From contig CM026421.1 in assembly GCA_014871385.1 (NCBI GenBank), positions 10,475,644 to 10,539,643 of the forward strand: a stretch of DNA of 64,000 nt, given 5' to 3'. Within the stretch, counting starts at the first letter, position 1. Every line of letters begins with the position of its first letter. The notes under the pieces are model-generated. The model was not told the DNA's origin. It did not search any database and worked only from the letters and a program-made list of their open reading frames with translations. Source of the stretch: Ceratodon purpureus (taxonomy: Eukaryota; Streptophyta; Bryopsida; Pseudoditrichales; Ditrichaceae). Shown one piece after another: positions 1 through 12,500 of this stretch. A program made the translations under genes and the position numbers.

Positions 1-1420
1 TCTGCCCAAGGTGAACGACATTATGGGAGAAGCGGATAACCCTCCCGCCTGTGATTATTTTATTTCACAATCCACCAACGACTTTGGACATCCTTTAAAA
101 TCCCAAGTATTCAAACTCATAAATCTAATCAATATGATGGAAAGGAAACCCCTGACTGATTGCATGGGTTGGAAAGAGCAACAGGAAGATCGAAGCTGAC
201 GATTCGAAAATTGGATTAACCCTGGAAGAACACTGTGACTAAAACACAGTCTGAAACTAAACAATAATACCATGTTGCTGCCGATAGGACCGATCTTTGT
301 CGAACTCTTTCACGGAACACAGCGTTAGAAAGGCGCACATAGCAGCAGAACCCGTATTGCGATATTCCACCATGCCTAGGAACTTTAATCCTTGGCATGG
401 CCTGCTAACAGTTAAGTTGACAGAGACGAAAACTTGCATTCAGAGAATAAAGTCTTGGCTGTGCGAGAAAGAAGTATATTCTCGTTTGAGGGTGAGAAGT
501 GTTCCCTCCGTTGCCGGAAAACAGCGAGCAACGGGAAGGAGGGATCACCGCCCTCTTGGAAACTACGAATGATCAACCTACCTTCACTTCTGCAAGAACG
601 GGCACGTTGAACCGGAAGCCGGGGCCCAAGACCGTGAAGTCTGGGGCTCAAGACCGTGAAGCGGGGGGGGGGGAGGCAAGACCGTGCGTGCACATCCGAG
701 GTAACTTGAAGAACGTCCGAGGTAACTTGGGTGTTACTTTATTTAGAGGTAAAAAGAAGCTTGATTAATATATCCTCAGTTTGAAGTATATCCTTCAAGC
801 GCTTTGCATAATCCCTTTGTAAAATATAGAACATTGTTTATGTAAAACAGACAAAATCTTTAAATTCTTAATTTTAAGGTTCTATAATTGTTTTTTGTAT
901 TTTTTGAGGAAATTTGGACTAACGTCCGAAATTTAGTACGGAGAATTCTTCCCCGAGGACATATTACCAATGTCATGCGAGATGGGATGTTATGCTAAGG
1001 CCCACTCAAGGACTCTGCGAAGAATTCAATGGTTATACTTTAAGAGTTTGATGGATATAGTTTAATGTGCCCCAAACTTTAGATTTTAATAAAGTGCTTC
1101 CACTAAGAGTGCAGTATAGAGAATGTTGTATTCAATTTATTCCACCTAAATGCATGTCCTTCCATTTTGCATGCCAAATGTACCGTATTGAAAGATAAGC
1201 ACTTTCAACTTGACTATGCAATGTACGGAAAAATTGTTGTAGTGTATCGTGAGGGTATATGAGATGTATGTATTCTTTTAACTTTGAATTTGCTTCTAAC
1301 GAGTCTGCATTGACCTTTGAAGTGTTCATTATGCAATATCCAAACGGTTACGTGTTTTGTTTAAAAGTTTCAAAATGATACTTTACAAAAATTGATTGAA
1401 CTATTTTTACAAAAATTTGT
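1..1420. other. Spacer and 3' flank of the J-fusion gene
   Basis: No gene is recognised here. The part from 580 to 740 is GC-richer and holds short direct repeats: a tccgaggtaacttg motif occurs twice (about 694-728), and a ccaagaccgtgaag-like motif occurs twice near 627-660. The part from 740 to 1420 is AT-rich and is the likely 3' untranslated flank of the minus-strand gene that stops at 1421. A 65-codon ATG-initiated minus-strand frame lies at 1132-1329, but nothing shows that it is used. Confidence 0.5.
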
Positions 1421-4400
1421 TTAAATTTTTTTCCATCGTTGTCTTGACTTTGGTCTAAAAAATTCATTTCTCCTTCTATATGTTCCTATTCTATCATATT
1501 CACAACCTTTTTCAATGTAATCACCATTATTGATTCTTTTACTCAATCTAGACTCTATATCCGCATTACCTACATCTATATTCCTACAAGATTGTAGTTG
1601 ACTTGACCTACGTTTGTTTGACTTATGAACTGTATTCAATTTTTGTTCAAGTTGATCACTAAAATCCGTTATTTCTGATTGAGAATTTCGTAATGCAACA
1701 AGTTTTCGATGACATCGTTCATGATAATTCATACTTAAATTTGAACCATTTGAGGCATTAGTTTTTTTAATTCTAGTCACTTCAGGAGGTTCATAATTAG
1801 GAACATATTGATAACAAGTTGTTGCATGTCCTATGGAAGGATCACAACAACATGGTTTTCCATATCTTTCTTTGATGTGATATTTTTCATCACAGTGTGG
1901 CAATTCTCCATCCATTCTATCCACTATTACTGATTCTCCATTTTCAACAATAATATTTTTTCTCGTTCTTTCGTGAGGTGTTTTTTGGAAAATAATATCA
2001 CGTTCGATTTTTTCTATGGATGCATCTTGATTACTATGGCAAAATTCATCAACTTCATGGCCATATTGGTATTGTTTTTTATAATCTTCATCTTGTATAC
2101 TGAATCTTGTATCATCAAACACAAATGGTTCAAATATTTCACTTTTTGCATCTTCGTGTTCATTTAGTTTAAATTGAATTCTCTCGGTTTCAAAAAAATC
2201 TCTATCATTTTTTGAAAATTCAAATTTTTTAGAATATTGTAAATTTGGTTTTGATGTATTGAATTTTGAAAAGCTTTCATCAGCATAGGATCTATTAGGA
2301 TTGAAACGTAAATCTTGTTTTGTAGATGATGATTTCATGGTTTCATGAGAATTATTTTGTTTTTCAAACCTTTGTTTGGTATATTGATTTGTAGATTCCA
2401 ATTCAACTTCTTTTAATTTACTATTAGTTCTTTTAACATCAAAGTGATGAGTTTTATGACCTGGTGGTCTACTAGGATCTGATATTTTAGTTTTATTCTT
2501 ATTAGAATCTTGTTTTGATAAAGGATATGGATTGCAAGGATAAAATGAGTCCATTTCTATAGGATGCATTTTCACATTGTATTTATTTGAAGGCAAAGTT
2601 GAAGAATGTGGAAATATAGATGTTTTTAGTGGATTGCATCCATGACATGTTTTTTTCATGTTATATAAATTTTTGTAAGTCCGCGATTTTTCAGATAAAG
2701 AATTCAATGATTTTTCAAAACTTTGTAATTTAAAAGATTTTTCAGATTGAATAACATCATCAATCATGTTCCTTTTATTCCTTAAAATTCCACCATCTTC
2801 AGGTGTAAGTGAATAACTTTGGGAGAGAGAACTTTCATCTCCATCAAAAGTTATATAGCTGTAGCTATAATTATCTAAACTTTTTTCAGTGGTATGTGTT
2901 GCAAGAGTATTATCATCACTTGAGTTTTTCTTCTTATACATTGAAGAATAATTTTCAAAATTAATGAAATGCTCATCAATATGTTTGTTTTGTTTATCTA
3001 AACTTATGGTTACTTTGATTTGTGGAATTTTTAATGAAGGAATTAAGTTATTTTTGCACCCAGTTGCAAGATTTTTGCTTTCATTTTCATTTTTCAAAGA
3101 AGAAACTTCAGAAGTGTTATCATCATTGGATTTAATTTCAAGATTTTGAATTATGTCTGTATCTTTATCCACCATAATGTTATTATAGATTTTTTTGCAT
3201 GGTTGTTGATCATCCTCTGATGCATATGATTTTATATCACAAGGTGTTGGGTGTATGCGTTCATTTTTATCATTCTTTTCTTCATCACAATTGATCACAA
3301 GGAATTTATCAAGTTCATAATCATGATTTAATTTTTCCAGATCTTTTGATGTAAATTTGTATTGAGACTTACCGTTGTTTTTTGATTGATTAATTTGGTT
3401 GTTTCTATCACTTGGATGTTTAAAAACAAACATAGAATCTGGAGCAAAGTATGGTAGGACTTGAAGATTTGTTTCAAATATACTAGCTTCAAATTTATGA
3501 TCTCTAGACAAAAGTCTTTGATCTTGTCCATTGTGTTTTTTAACATTAAAATTTGTGTTTATAAATTTGTCTTGTTTTGAATTACGATCAAATTTCACTT
3601 TTACTTCAAATTCTTTTGTTGTAACATGTTGTAATTCTTGCATGACACCATGTTGTGATACTTTTGTGGCAACTTGTTGTGGTTCTTTTGTAACACGTTG
3701 TGGTTCTTTTGTGGCAACTTGTTGTGGTTCTTTTTTCACAACATGTTGTGAATCTTTTGTTGCAACATGTTGTGGTTCTTTTTTTGCAACATGTTGTGAA
3801 TCCTTTGTTGCAACATGTTGTGGTTCATTTGTCGTAATTTGTTGTGGTTCTTTTGTGGCAACTTGTTGTGGTTCTTTTGTCGTAACTTGTTGTGGTTCTT
3901 TAGTTGCAACTTGTTGAGGTTCTTTTTTCGCAACTTCTTGTGGTTCTTTTGTAACAACAAGTTGCAATTCTTTCGTGGCAACTTGTTCTGATTCTTTTGT
4001 AGGAGTATGTAATGTACTTCCTTCCAAATTGGCCATTGACATTAAACTAGAACAATCGGGAATTTGACAAGTTAAAGCTATTAATTCTAAATCTTTTACA
4101 AATTTCCCTTCTTCAAATTTATTGATAATACATGGTGATATTTTAACACCATCCATTTTTTCAATTGTGTTAGAAGATAGTTTTCCTTCAACAGATTGTA
4201 TTACATGTTTATTATCTAATGATTTTTCAATTTGAGTATCATCAAAAGATTGATTTTTATCACCAAATAAATCAATTGATGATGTTTCCATTAAATCAAT
4301 ATCTTGCAAAGGGTAACACAGTTTGATTTGAATTTCATCTTTAATATTTTTATGAATTTCATTTTGAATCCTTTCACAATCATTCTGTTCTGTTTTTATT

Positions 4401-5526
4401 TTGCCATCAGCATCTTGAACACAATTTTTAATTTGTTTGTATTCATCATGGTTTGGATGATCAATACCAAGATTTTCAATGTTTTGGTACTTGGTTTTTC
4501 TATCAATTTGTTCCAAATCATCAAATATTTTATTATTATTTTCTTCTTCATCATCCTCACATGAAATTATTTTAATACTTGAAAGTTCATTAGATTGTTT
4601 TTGAGAATTATGATCTTTATTAATCAAAACCATTTCTTCAACCAACTCTAAATGAACATCATTAGTATTGTTTCTTTCTAAATCTATATTCCTTACAAAA
4701 TTTATTGATTCACTCGTGTTATTTAGAACTTCTTTTTTACCTTGGTTCTTAATTTTGTTGTCTTTGTAGGTTTTATTGTTTAAAAGATCTGAATCTACTC
4801 GCACAATGTGATTGTTGTATACATTTTCATGAATACTAGGTTGAGAGAAATTTCCCATGGAAAGGACTTGAATAGAAATTGGAATTCTATTATTTGTTAT
4901 TTCATTCTTATATTGTTCAAAATAAGAGGTGGTTTTATTATGAGCTTTTATATTTGCATAAGAATTTTCTTGAACCACATCTTTCGTCAAATTCCTCAAA
5001 GTTTCTTTATCAATTCCCTCTTGTATGTAATTGTCTCTCAACATACTTGATTCTTTCAATAAGTGCAAAGGCTGCAATATAATCATTATAAGAAATAATT
5101 AATCAACTAATTACAAAAATTGGTGAACTTGAATTGATGTTGTTTTTGAAATATGTTCTAACACTACATGATAACAAATATATTATTAAAATTTTAAAAA
5201 TCAAAAAGAAAAAACATTTATTTATTAAATTTCAAACTACAATATTTATTCTTTAAGTATTTTATTTAATACCTTATCTCTTGACAACTTCTTTATATGT
5301 TGTTTTGACCAAGTATTGAATAAGCAAAGAACTTGATTGGCACTTGTGGTTGGAAAGTTCTCTGCCAATTCTTTTGCTTTATGTATTGAAATTGGAGCAT
5401 ATCCCATCTGTATGAAATTGCGATGAAAAAATGACCTTGCTGGCCATGGAATCCAACATTCAATTTGTTTCTTCAATTTCTGCAATACAAACATTTTAGG
5501 TATTAAAATTTTAATTTCTAATATAA

Positions 5527-5598
<72 letters not shown>

Positions 5599-8500
5599 AT
5601 TGTTTTTTTAATTATAAGATGAATCAAAGTTCAATACAACTTCCTATACCTGAAGTGTTGGCATAGCATTCATCTTTAGAAGAATATATTGAGCAATCAT
5701 CTCTGTTTCTAATCCAAATTTATTTTGCTTGTTGAAAAAATTTGTTTTACCATCACTAGTAGATAAAGACAACATAATATTTTTATAGACCTTGTGCTTT
5801 CTTTGCATAGCCTGAACGTTATTTCATTCAAAAAACATTGATAAATCAAATTATAAACCAAGAAAACCTAATTGTATTTAAAAAATATAATTATGAAATA
5901 ATGAAAATATATTACATATTTTATACAAATTGAAAAACATACTGAATTTTTTAAGCGGCCTACGGGATATGGCAACATATATTGAAATTGATCAGCATGT
6001 GCTCCTTGAATGTGTATGTAAGTAGTTACATCTTCACCAAGTGCTTTAGTTGCATAATAGAGAAATTCTCTTGCCACCACTACCATACTACAACAATACA
6101 ATAAAAGATATAATGTCAAAAACATTTTAATACAAGAATAAGTTGAACAAATTTTGATAGAACTTTATAGGATTATTGAATCTTGTACCTTTCATCATGT
6201 GAAGTTGGAGAATGCGGAAGGCTCATTTGTTGTAACATATTGAAGCGACGATATGTGGCCCACATGTGTTTTGTGTACATGAATAATTCAAGCGTAGGTA
6301 TTTTCTCCATTACCTTTAACAAAATTTCAGAATTTTATTATTCATATATATACACATAAATTTCAAATAATAATTTAAATATAGGTAAGAATTAGAAAGT
6401 ATTTTTATAAGTTTCACACACTTGATTTTCAAACATTTTTTTATATCCAAAAAGTTATAATAAAAAAAATGATAGTTTTTTTACAACAACTCAATTTACA
6501 ATAAAAAAAATAAAAAAATAAAAAACAAATTTTATGGGCATGTAAAGAAAACTGTATCCAATAATAAACTGTAAATATTTTTTATTCTAGATTAAATCTG
6601 CTTTCACTCAGTTGATTAGAAAATGGTGTAGACTTTAACTGACTTATTAAAAAAATTAAAATTATTGTTTTTTGTTCAAATTCCTCTTTAAACAAAATTC
6701 AAATGTTTTAGCATTTCACTTTTAAACAAAAAATCAACCTAACAATATAGAAGTTTTTAAGATATTATTCTATTTATAAAATAAAAAATCCTTGCTATAA
6801 TGTTTTCTATAATTAAAAAATATATGCTCAAAGGAGGTTTGAAAAATGCAAAAACCAAGTTATGATCATCTAACAATATTTACCTCTAACAATCGCTCAT
6901 GATTATCCAAAATGTGACTTGCAATATCTTCATCAAATTCGTCGTATTTGATTTCTATATTATTTGTACATTGAGTAATGATTTCACAATCTATAAGCAA
7001 AGGTGGATTAACCATAGCTTCCCAAAGCATTACAAATCGAGATTGAGGCTCCTTAAAAGTGTGATCATATTGTTGAGCTTGATTTATAAGTGTTTTTACC
7101 ATACGTAATATGGTTCGTGTAAGTGCATGTCTAGTACAATAGGTAGTCGTGAATATAGTCCCCGGTATAAACTACATTGAATACACAATACCATACTTAA
7201 TCATTTTTTGAAATTGTAAATAAGAGACTAAAAAAGTATTATTCATTAGCTTATAAATGATTCATAAGATTTTATTTTACTTTATGTATTTCTAAAAGGA
7301 TGTGTTGAAATTTGTCAAGTAATATTTAAATTTGTACCTTGTACATATTGTGACGATTCATAGGCCAATGTCGAAAAACATGTACAGATTTTAACTTAGG
7401 CAAAACTTCAAGTATCTTATCATCGACGTGAAGGTTGTTAAGAGATTCGTTAAGCTCCTACAAGTCAATTGTAAAATAATTCAACTTGTAAATAGCTAAT
7501 TTAAAAAGAACAAAAAAATTGATCAATGGTCATATTGTAAAGAATAAAAAAAATGTGCAACATATCATATAAATTTACATACATAAAATGTTAGAAAAAA
7601 ATACAATTATAATGAGATTTTAAAAATTTATTAGATATCATTTTATTTGTGATGTTGAATGCGCTTTTACATGCAAAATATACCACTAGTAATTGAGGCC
7701 GCATATGGTAAGTCAAACATAAATTTTTGATTGTGTCAGTTGCCAAGACAATGTGGTCCACTGTTATACGACATTTAGATTGGTGTGAAGTTGTGCACCA
7801 AGGGCAAAATTGTTCCTCCAGAGCATTCACTTTGCCTCTATAAATAGTTGAACAATAAAATGCCATGTGATGGCATTCTATAAAGGTAACATCTAAATGA
7901 CGATCTTCTATATTCAATCCATCTTCGCAAATAGCGACTATTTGATGAAGAAGATTTTTTGGGTCCGTTCTTTTCGCAATGTGGGAAAAGAAATCATCCC
8001 ATTGTTGATCTTCACCTTCCCATTTAGCAACACTTATACAAGATAGAGGACTTGGATTACACAACAATTCAAGCATCACTTCACAAATTCTACTATTTGT
8101 GATGGTACGTGTATCAATTCCAAACTTAAAATCCACTGTGTTATGTAATTTTACATCACATTGAGCTTCATGAATGAGAATCAAAGCTACAAGCCAAGCT
8201 TGTAGCGAATCTACACAAAATCCAATTGAATTATTGTTTATTGGAATCCATCCAAGTCCCATGTGTTGCGCTTCACTTGACCACCTTTCTAAATTTTTGG
8301 ACATGGAATTCATTGATATTCCTTTCAAAACATTATATTTGTCTGCGTCTTCAAATATTTGAATATATGTAGGTGAAACACTTCCGGTAAGAAAAGCCAT
8401 TGTCAGATCTTCATATGTTAAAATTGATGAATCTTGTTTTTTTACAATAAGTCTAGGCGTTGATTTGTTATCAAGATTTTGTTCTGGACATTGGGCTATT

Positions 8501-9009
8501 GCCGTGCATAAACTATCCACAACTTCAATAATAACTCCATACATTTCTTCAATAGAAACAACACGTTGTACATCTTCTTTTGTAAACACAAATTTATGAA
8601 CTTCTTGAGAATTAGATGTTACATTAAATTTTGGATTAGTGGATACATCATTACAAAGTCTATGCAATGGACCATCTTGTAAACTATCACTTTTGATGTT
8701 ATTAACACAATTTATTTGGTCTACATTCTTTATACTTTCAACTTTGATTGGATTAGGTTGGTCTATACACTTTATACTCTCAACTTTTGTTGAATTAGGT
8801 TGTTTGTGCAAATCTTCAAGTTCTTGAACTTCATTTTTTTCCTTCTTTTCAACTTCTAATGTTTTAATATGCAATTGTGATCCATTATTTTGATCCGTAG
8901 AAGGTTTTGTATATTGATCATCAAGTTTTTCTTCATCAAATTTTGGAGATATTGATCTTGAATTTGACTTATAAAGTGGATTTTCATAACATGAATTACT
9001 TATGAAAAC
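1421..9009 (-). CDS. Unknown C-terminal module (~2,007 aa) spliced in frame after the OWL1/DNAJC11 module
   Basis: I read eight exons on the minus strand: 9009-7684, 7457-7338, 7171-6884, 6313-6189, 6087-5943, 5811-5650, 5479-5273 and 5071-1421. Every join has GT-AG borders and keeps frame. The first exon has no usable start: its first in-frame ATG is near 8544, 155 codons in. It joins in phase 0 to the J-protein exon at 9590-9673, so the combined product would be about 2,567 residues. Exons 14-20 encode a mostly helical, probably folded region. Exon 21 is very long (1,216 aa), polar and Asn/Lys/Glu-rich, probably disordered. It holds about 14 tandem copies of an eight-residue KEPQQVAT-type unit and, near its end, a CCC cluster in a Cys/Pro-rich patch. 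I recognise no domain and infer no function. It could instead be a separate gene with an unseen 5' exon. The stop is at 1421-1423. Confidence 0.68.
3611..4000 (-). repeat. Tandem repeat coding for KEPQQVAT-type octapeptides
   Basis: A 24-bp unit is repeated about 14 times in frame inside the last exon of the J-fusion gene. Units read KEPQQVAT, KEPQQVTT, NEPQHVAT, KDSQHVAK and similar, with a few length variants. On the plus strand the same DNA gives an open Cys-rich frame, which is a shadow. Such arrays change length easily by slippage. Confidence 0.9.
5527..5592. repeat. (TA)n microsatellite
   Basis: About 30 uninterrupted TA dinucleotides lie in the intron between the exons at 5650-5811 and 5273-5479 of the minus-strand fusion gene. 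The copy number is expected to vary between individuals and may be misassembled. Confidence 0.95.
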
Positions 9010-9532
9010 CTGAATGAAAAGTGATTAAATTCAAGATTTTTTTAACAAGAGATCATAACTCTATGAAGTTTGTTAGCTAAAACTATTCAAAATCAAGCAT
9101 TGAGTAAAAATATGGGATTAAAATAACATTTTATAAAATCAATTCAAATCATAATGTTTAATGTTCTTTTGTTTAAAATTTAAAACAAAACAAAATTTTA
9201 CTAAAATATTTCAAAGCTTCCACTCTGCTTTTTAACACAAAAGAAACACTAATCCAAAATATTAATAAAATAATTTATTGTCAATTTTTAATGAAACGTC
9301 TATAATTTTATTTGTTCTATTATTAGATAAAATTTGATAAATGATTTAGTTTTATTTTATTGATTTAAAAAAATATATAAAATTTAGAACATTTCAAACA
9401 TTTCAAACATTTTATTTGAGAAAATAAATTGTGGTCTTTATTTTATTTTATTTTGAATTGCTACATCTCGTATAGTGTTATTTAGAACTTTAACAGCATA
9501 TGTTTTCATTGAAATATATGGTATATTTAAAT

Positions 9533-12500
9533 TTATTCTTTATAGTTTAGAAGTGGCAAAAATAATAAATGGAGTGATGATTGATATACTTGGTCAAAGT
9601 TCTTTGAAGCAGAATGCTGTATCTTATGTTTATCTTGTGGTATTTGTAATTCATCATAATCTCCAACCACAACCTATATTCATTAATCAACCATGTAGAT
9701 TACATATCAACATATATGCAAGACATTTATGTTAGCGGATTCTATAGCAAATATTTAATTATAAAATTTTATATAACAATCGACATGATTTCTCACTATT
9801 TAAAATATTAATATATTGTGTATCAAACAATAAGAATATATTATAGTTTTAAAAATTAGTATAATCAAATATGAAAATCAAATGTTAAAAATATACATAC
9901 CTCATACTGATGACCTAAATAGCTGTAAGCTACTTTCAATTGTTTTGATTCACCAGGACATGGATCGCAAAAACCCATGAGACCTGATTTTTTAACTCCT
10001 TTGTATAACTATTGTGATTTGTATAAAAAAACATGTGAGAAATCTTCAAATTGAAATACATCTAAATAAAGAAAATAATATCACATTAAATAAAACTACT
10101 AAAGTGGATTAAAAAAATATCATTTATTTTAAAAGTTCCAATTGATTGTGTTATTTGCAAAATCATTATACTTTGAAATTGCATGTTTATCAATCAGTAT
10201 TACATCTATAACCTAATACACAACAAAAGACTAGACTTTTTATATTAGATGAAGTATAAAGAGGAACATATACTTGAAGTTGTCCAAAATCATTAACAAG
10301 AAATTGTATTGGTATTGCAACATCCAAATACGGAAGCGGTAAATTTGTATCCTCATCCTTAGTGCTTGAAGACTTGTCCATCAGATTTGTTCCTTCCTCA
10401 TATGCTTTAATATCACCGTATACGGCTGCAAGTATAACAAGACCATTTTGTTGTAATTGTTTTTGTTTCTTCCTCACTGCAACATTTTTTAATAATAATT
10501 GTGACTTTTCTGAAGAGGCTCTTGACTCCATAACCTAAATATAAGAAAGAAAATATATGCTTATGTCAAAATAGAATGGAGTATTATCATATACTATGAT
10601 GAATTGAATATTATAGGTATTTTTTAATTAAAAATAATTAAAACTACATTGTAAAATTATATTTTAGATTATATAAATTTGTATTAAAACATGAAGTTTG
10701 ATGCTGGCATTATCATTTTGTTTGCCATGATATGGGTTTTTATATGACTATTTTTTTGCACTTTTATAAATGTATTTAAATTTGTTGCGCATCTTCATAG
10801 TATAATCTTGCAAGTATAGAAATAATTCTTAAGAAAAGACTTAATTTTGTACAAGTAATATACATCTTTTGGACATGCAATTATTGGTGAAATAAATGAA
10901 TACATTATTCAATTTGATTTCCCCTGAAGACCAAACTCTCTTTCTTTGAATACTTTTAAATTTTTCTATGACAATAATCAAATTTCACAAGATACAATTT
11001 CAAAGGGAAAAAAAACTTGATTAACAAGTTATATAAAGCATTTGCAATCCTCTTACTTTATTTCTTCATCATCGTTTTTCAACCAAATTTTTCATGGAAA
11101 TATCATCCATGGTAATTATTCACAAAGTTTAAGATTTAAATAAAAATAAATTGTAGATCATTGGTAGATTACAAAAGTCAGAATCCAAATATGGTTCTAA
11201 TGAATGCACAACAATAGCAATGGTTTTTTTTTTGGAAACCTAACTCAGGAAGATTATAATAGAATATAGATTTTTTATCCTCCATTTGATGAATAGATGC
11301 CAAAGATATTAACGGTTAAAAGCTACCTACTTTATATATTTGATATAGAGATAACAATTAATTGTACAACTTCAAGTCTAGCTTTTGCATTTTGAATTAT
11401 GTTAACTATAATTTTAGAAGTAATTTTCAAAAAATGAAAACATGGTAATAATAACAGAGAAGTGAGGTATTGATGAAGAATAAAATAAAGATATTGAGAT
11501 CTTGATGAAAATATGATATCAACCTGTGCATATGTTGTTCTCCGTAATTCAATGCTCTTGCGTCTTTTCCTTCTAAGATTATAAGGTTTATATACAAAAT
11601 TCTGTGATAGTTGCAACATGTAAGAAACAAATGAATATTTATAAAATTCATAAATGTCCTAAATATATAATAATTTATATCAAAATTAAAAAATATCACC
11701 ATCTTTAAAATATCAAAATTTATTGCATTTCAATACCATAATGCATAAAATGTTCTTATAATGATATGATGATTTTTTGAAAAATTTCTAAAAAAATTTA
11801 AAACTATTTTTTTTACTTTTCAAACAACTTTCATTTAAAAAATAGAAATCTATACCTTCAGAATTGCATAGATAGACGATGGTAAAATCAAAGCTCCCAT
11901 TGCTATAAGTGGATTTAACTTTGCACAAAGCATTATCTGGTCAAATGCACAAGCACTTGTGAGTTAATTCTCAATGAATTTAGTGTTTAAGGCAACACAA
12001 AACATGCTCTCTTTAGATAATACTATGTAATTGCAAAAGACATATATTAGTTAACATTATCACTATATTGCATACTTAAAAATATATTACAATACTAATA
12101 AAATTATACATCGTTTGATTGCATGTTTGGACATTGAAATGCCAAATACACTTACAGGAATGACAAACTTTTGGCCTCCTCTCGTAAACCGGATTTTCCA
12201 GGATACACCCTGTAATAAAGAAAAATAAAAAAAATCATTACTTTTGGATTTGATTACGCAATTACATGGATATAATAACTATTTAAATTTTTATATAAAA
12301 ATTTGAAGTAAAAAATATATAAAGAAGGATTTGAAAATAATAGAGGTCATCCGAACTTGTAATTTCAAGGACAAAATAGTTTTGGTTGAAAAACCAATGG
12401 AGTTTTAGAAAGACAAATTTTGATACATTATATTATTTTGATTTACAAAAACATGTGGAGTTTTTGAATTTCAATGATACTAGCAAAAACTCGTGTTGCA

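Noticed and set aside
3531..3917. Plus-strand Cys-rich repeat frame
   Set aside because: Antisense shadow of the KEPQQVAT array; repetitive DNA without stops opens both strands.
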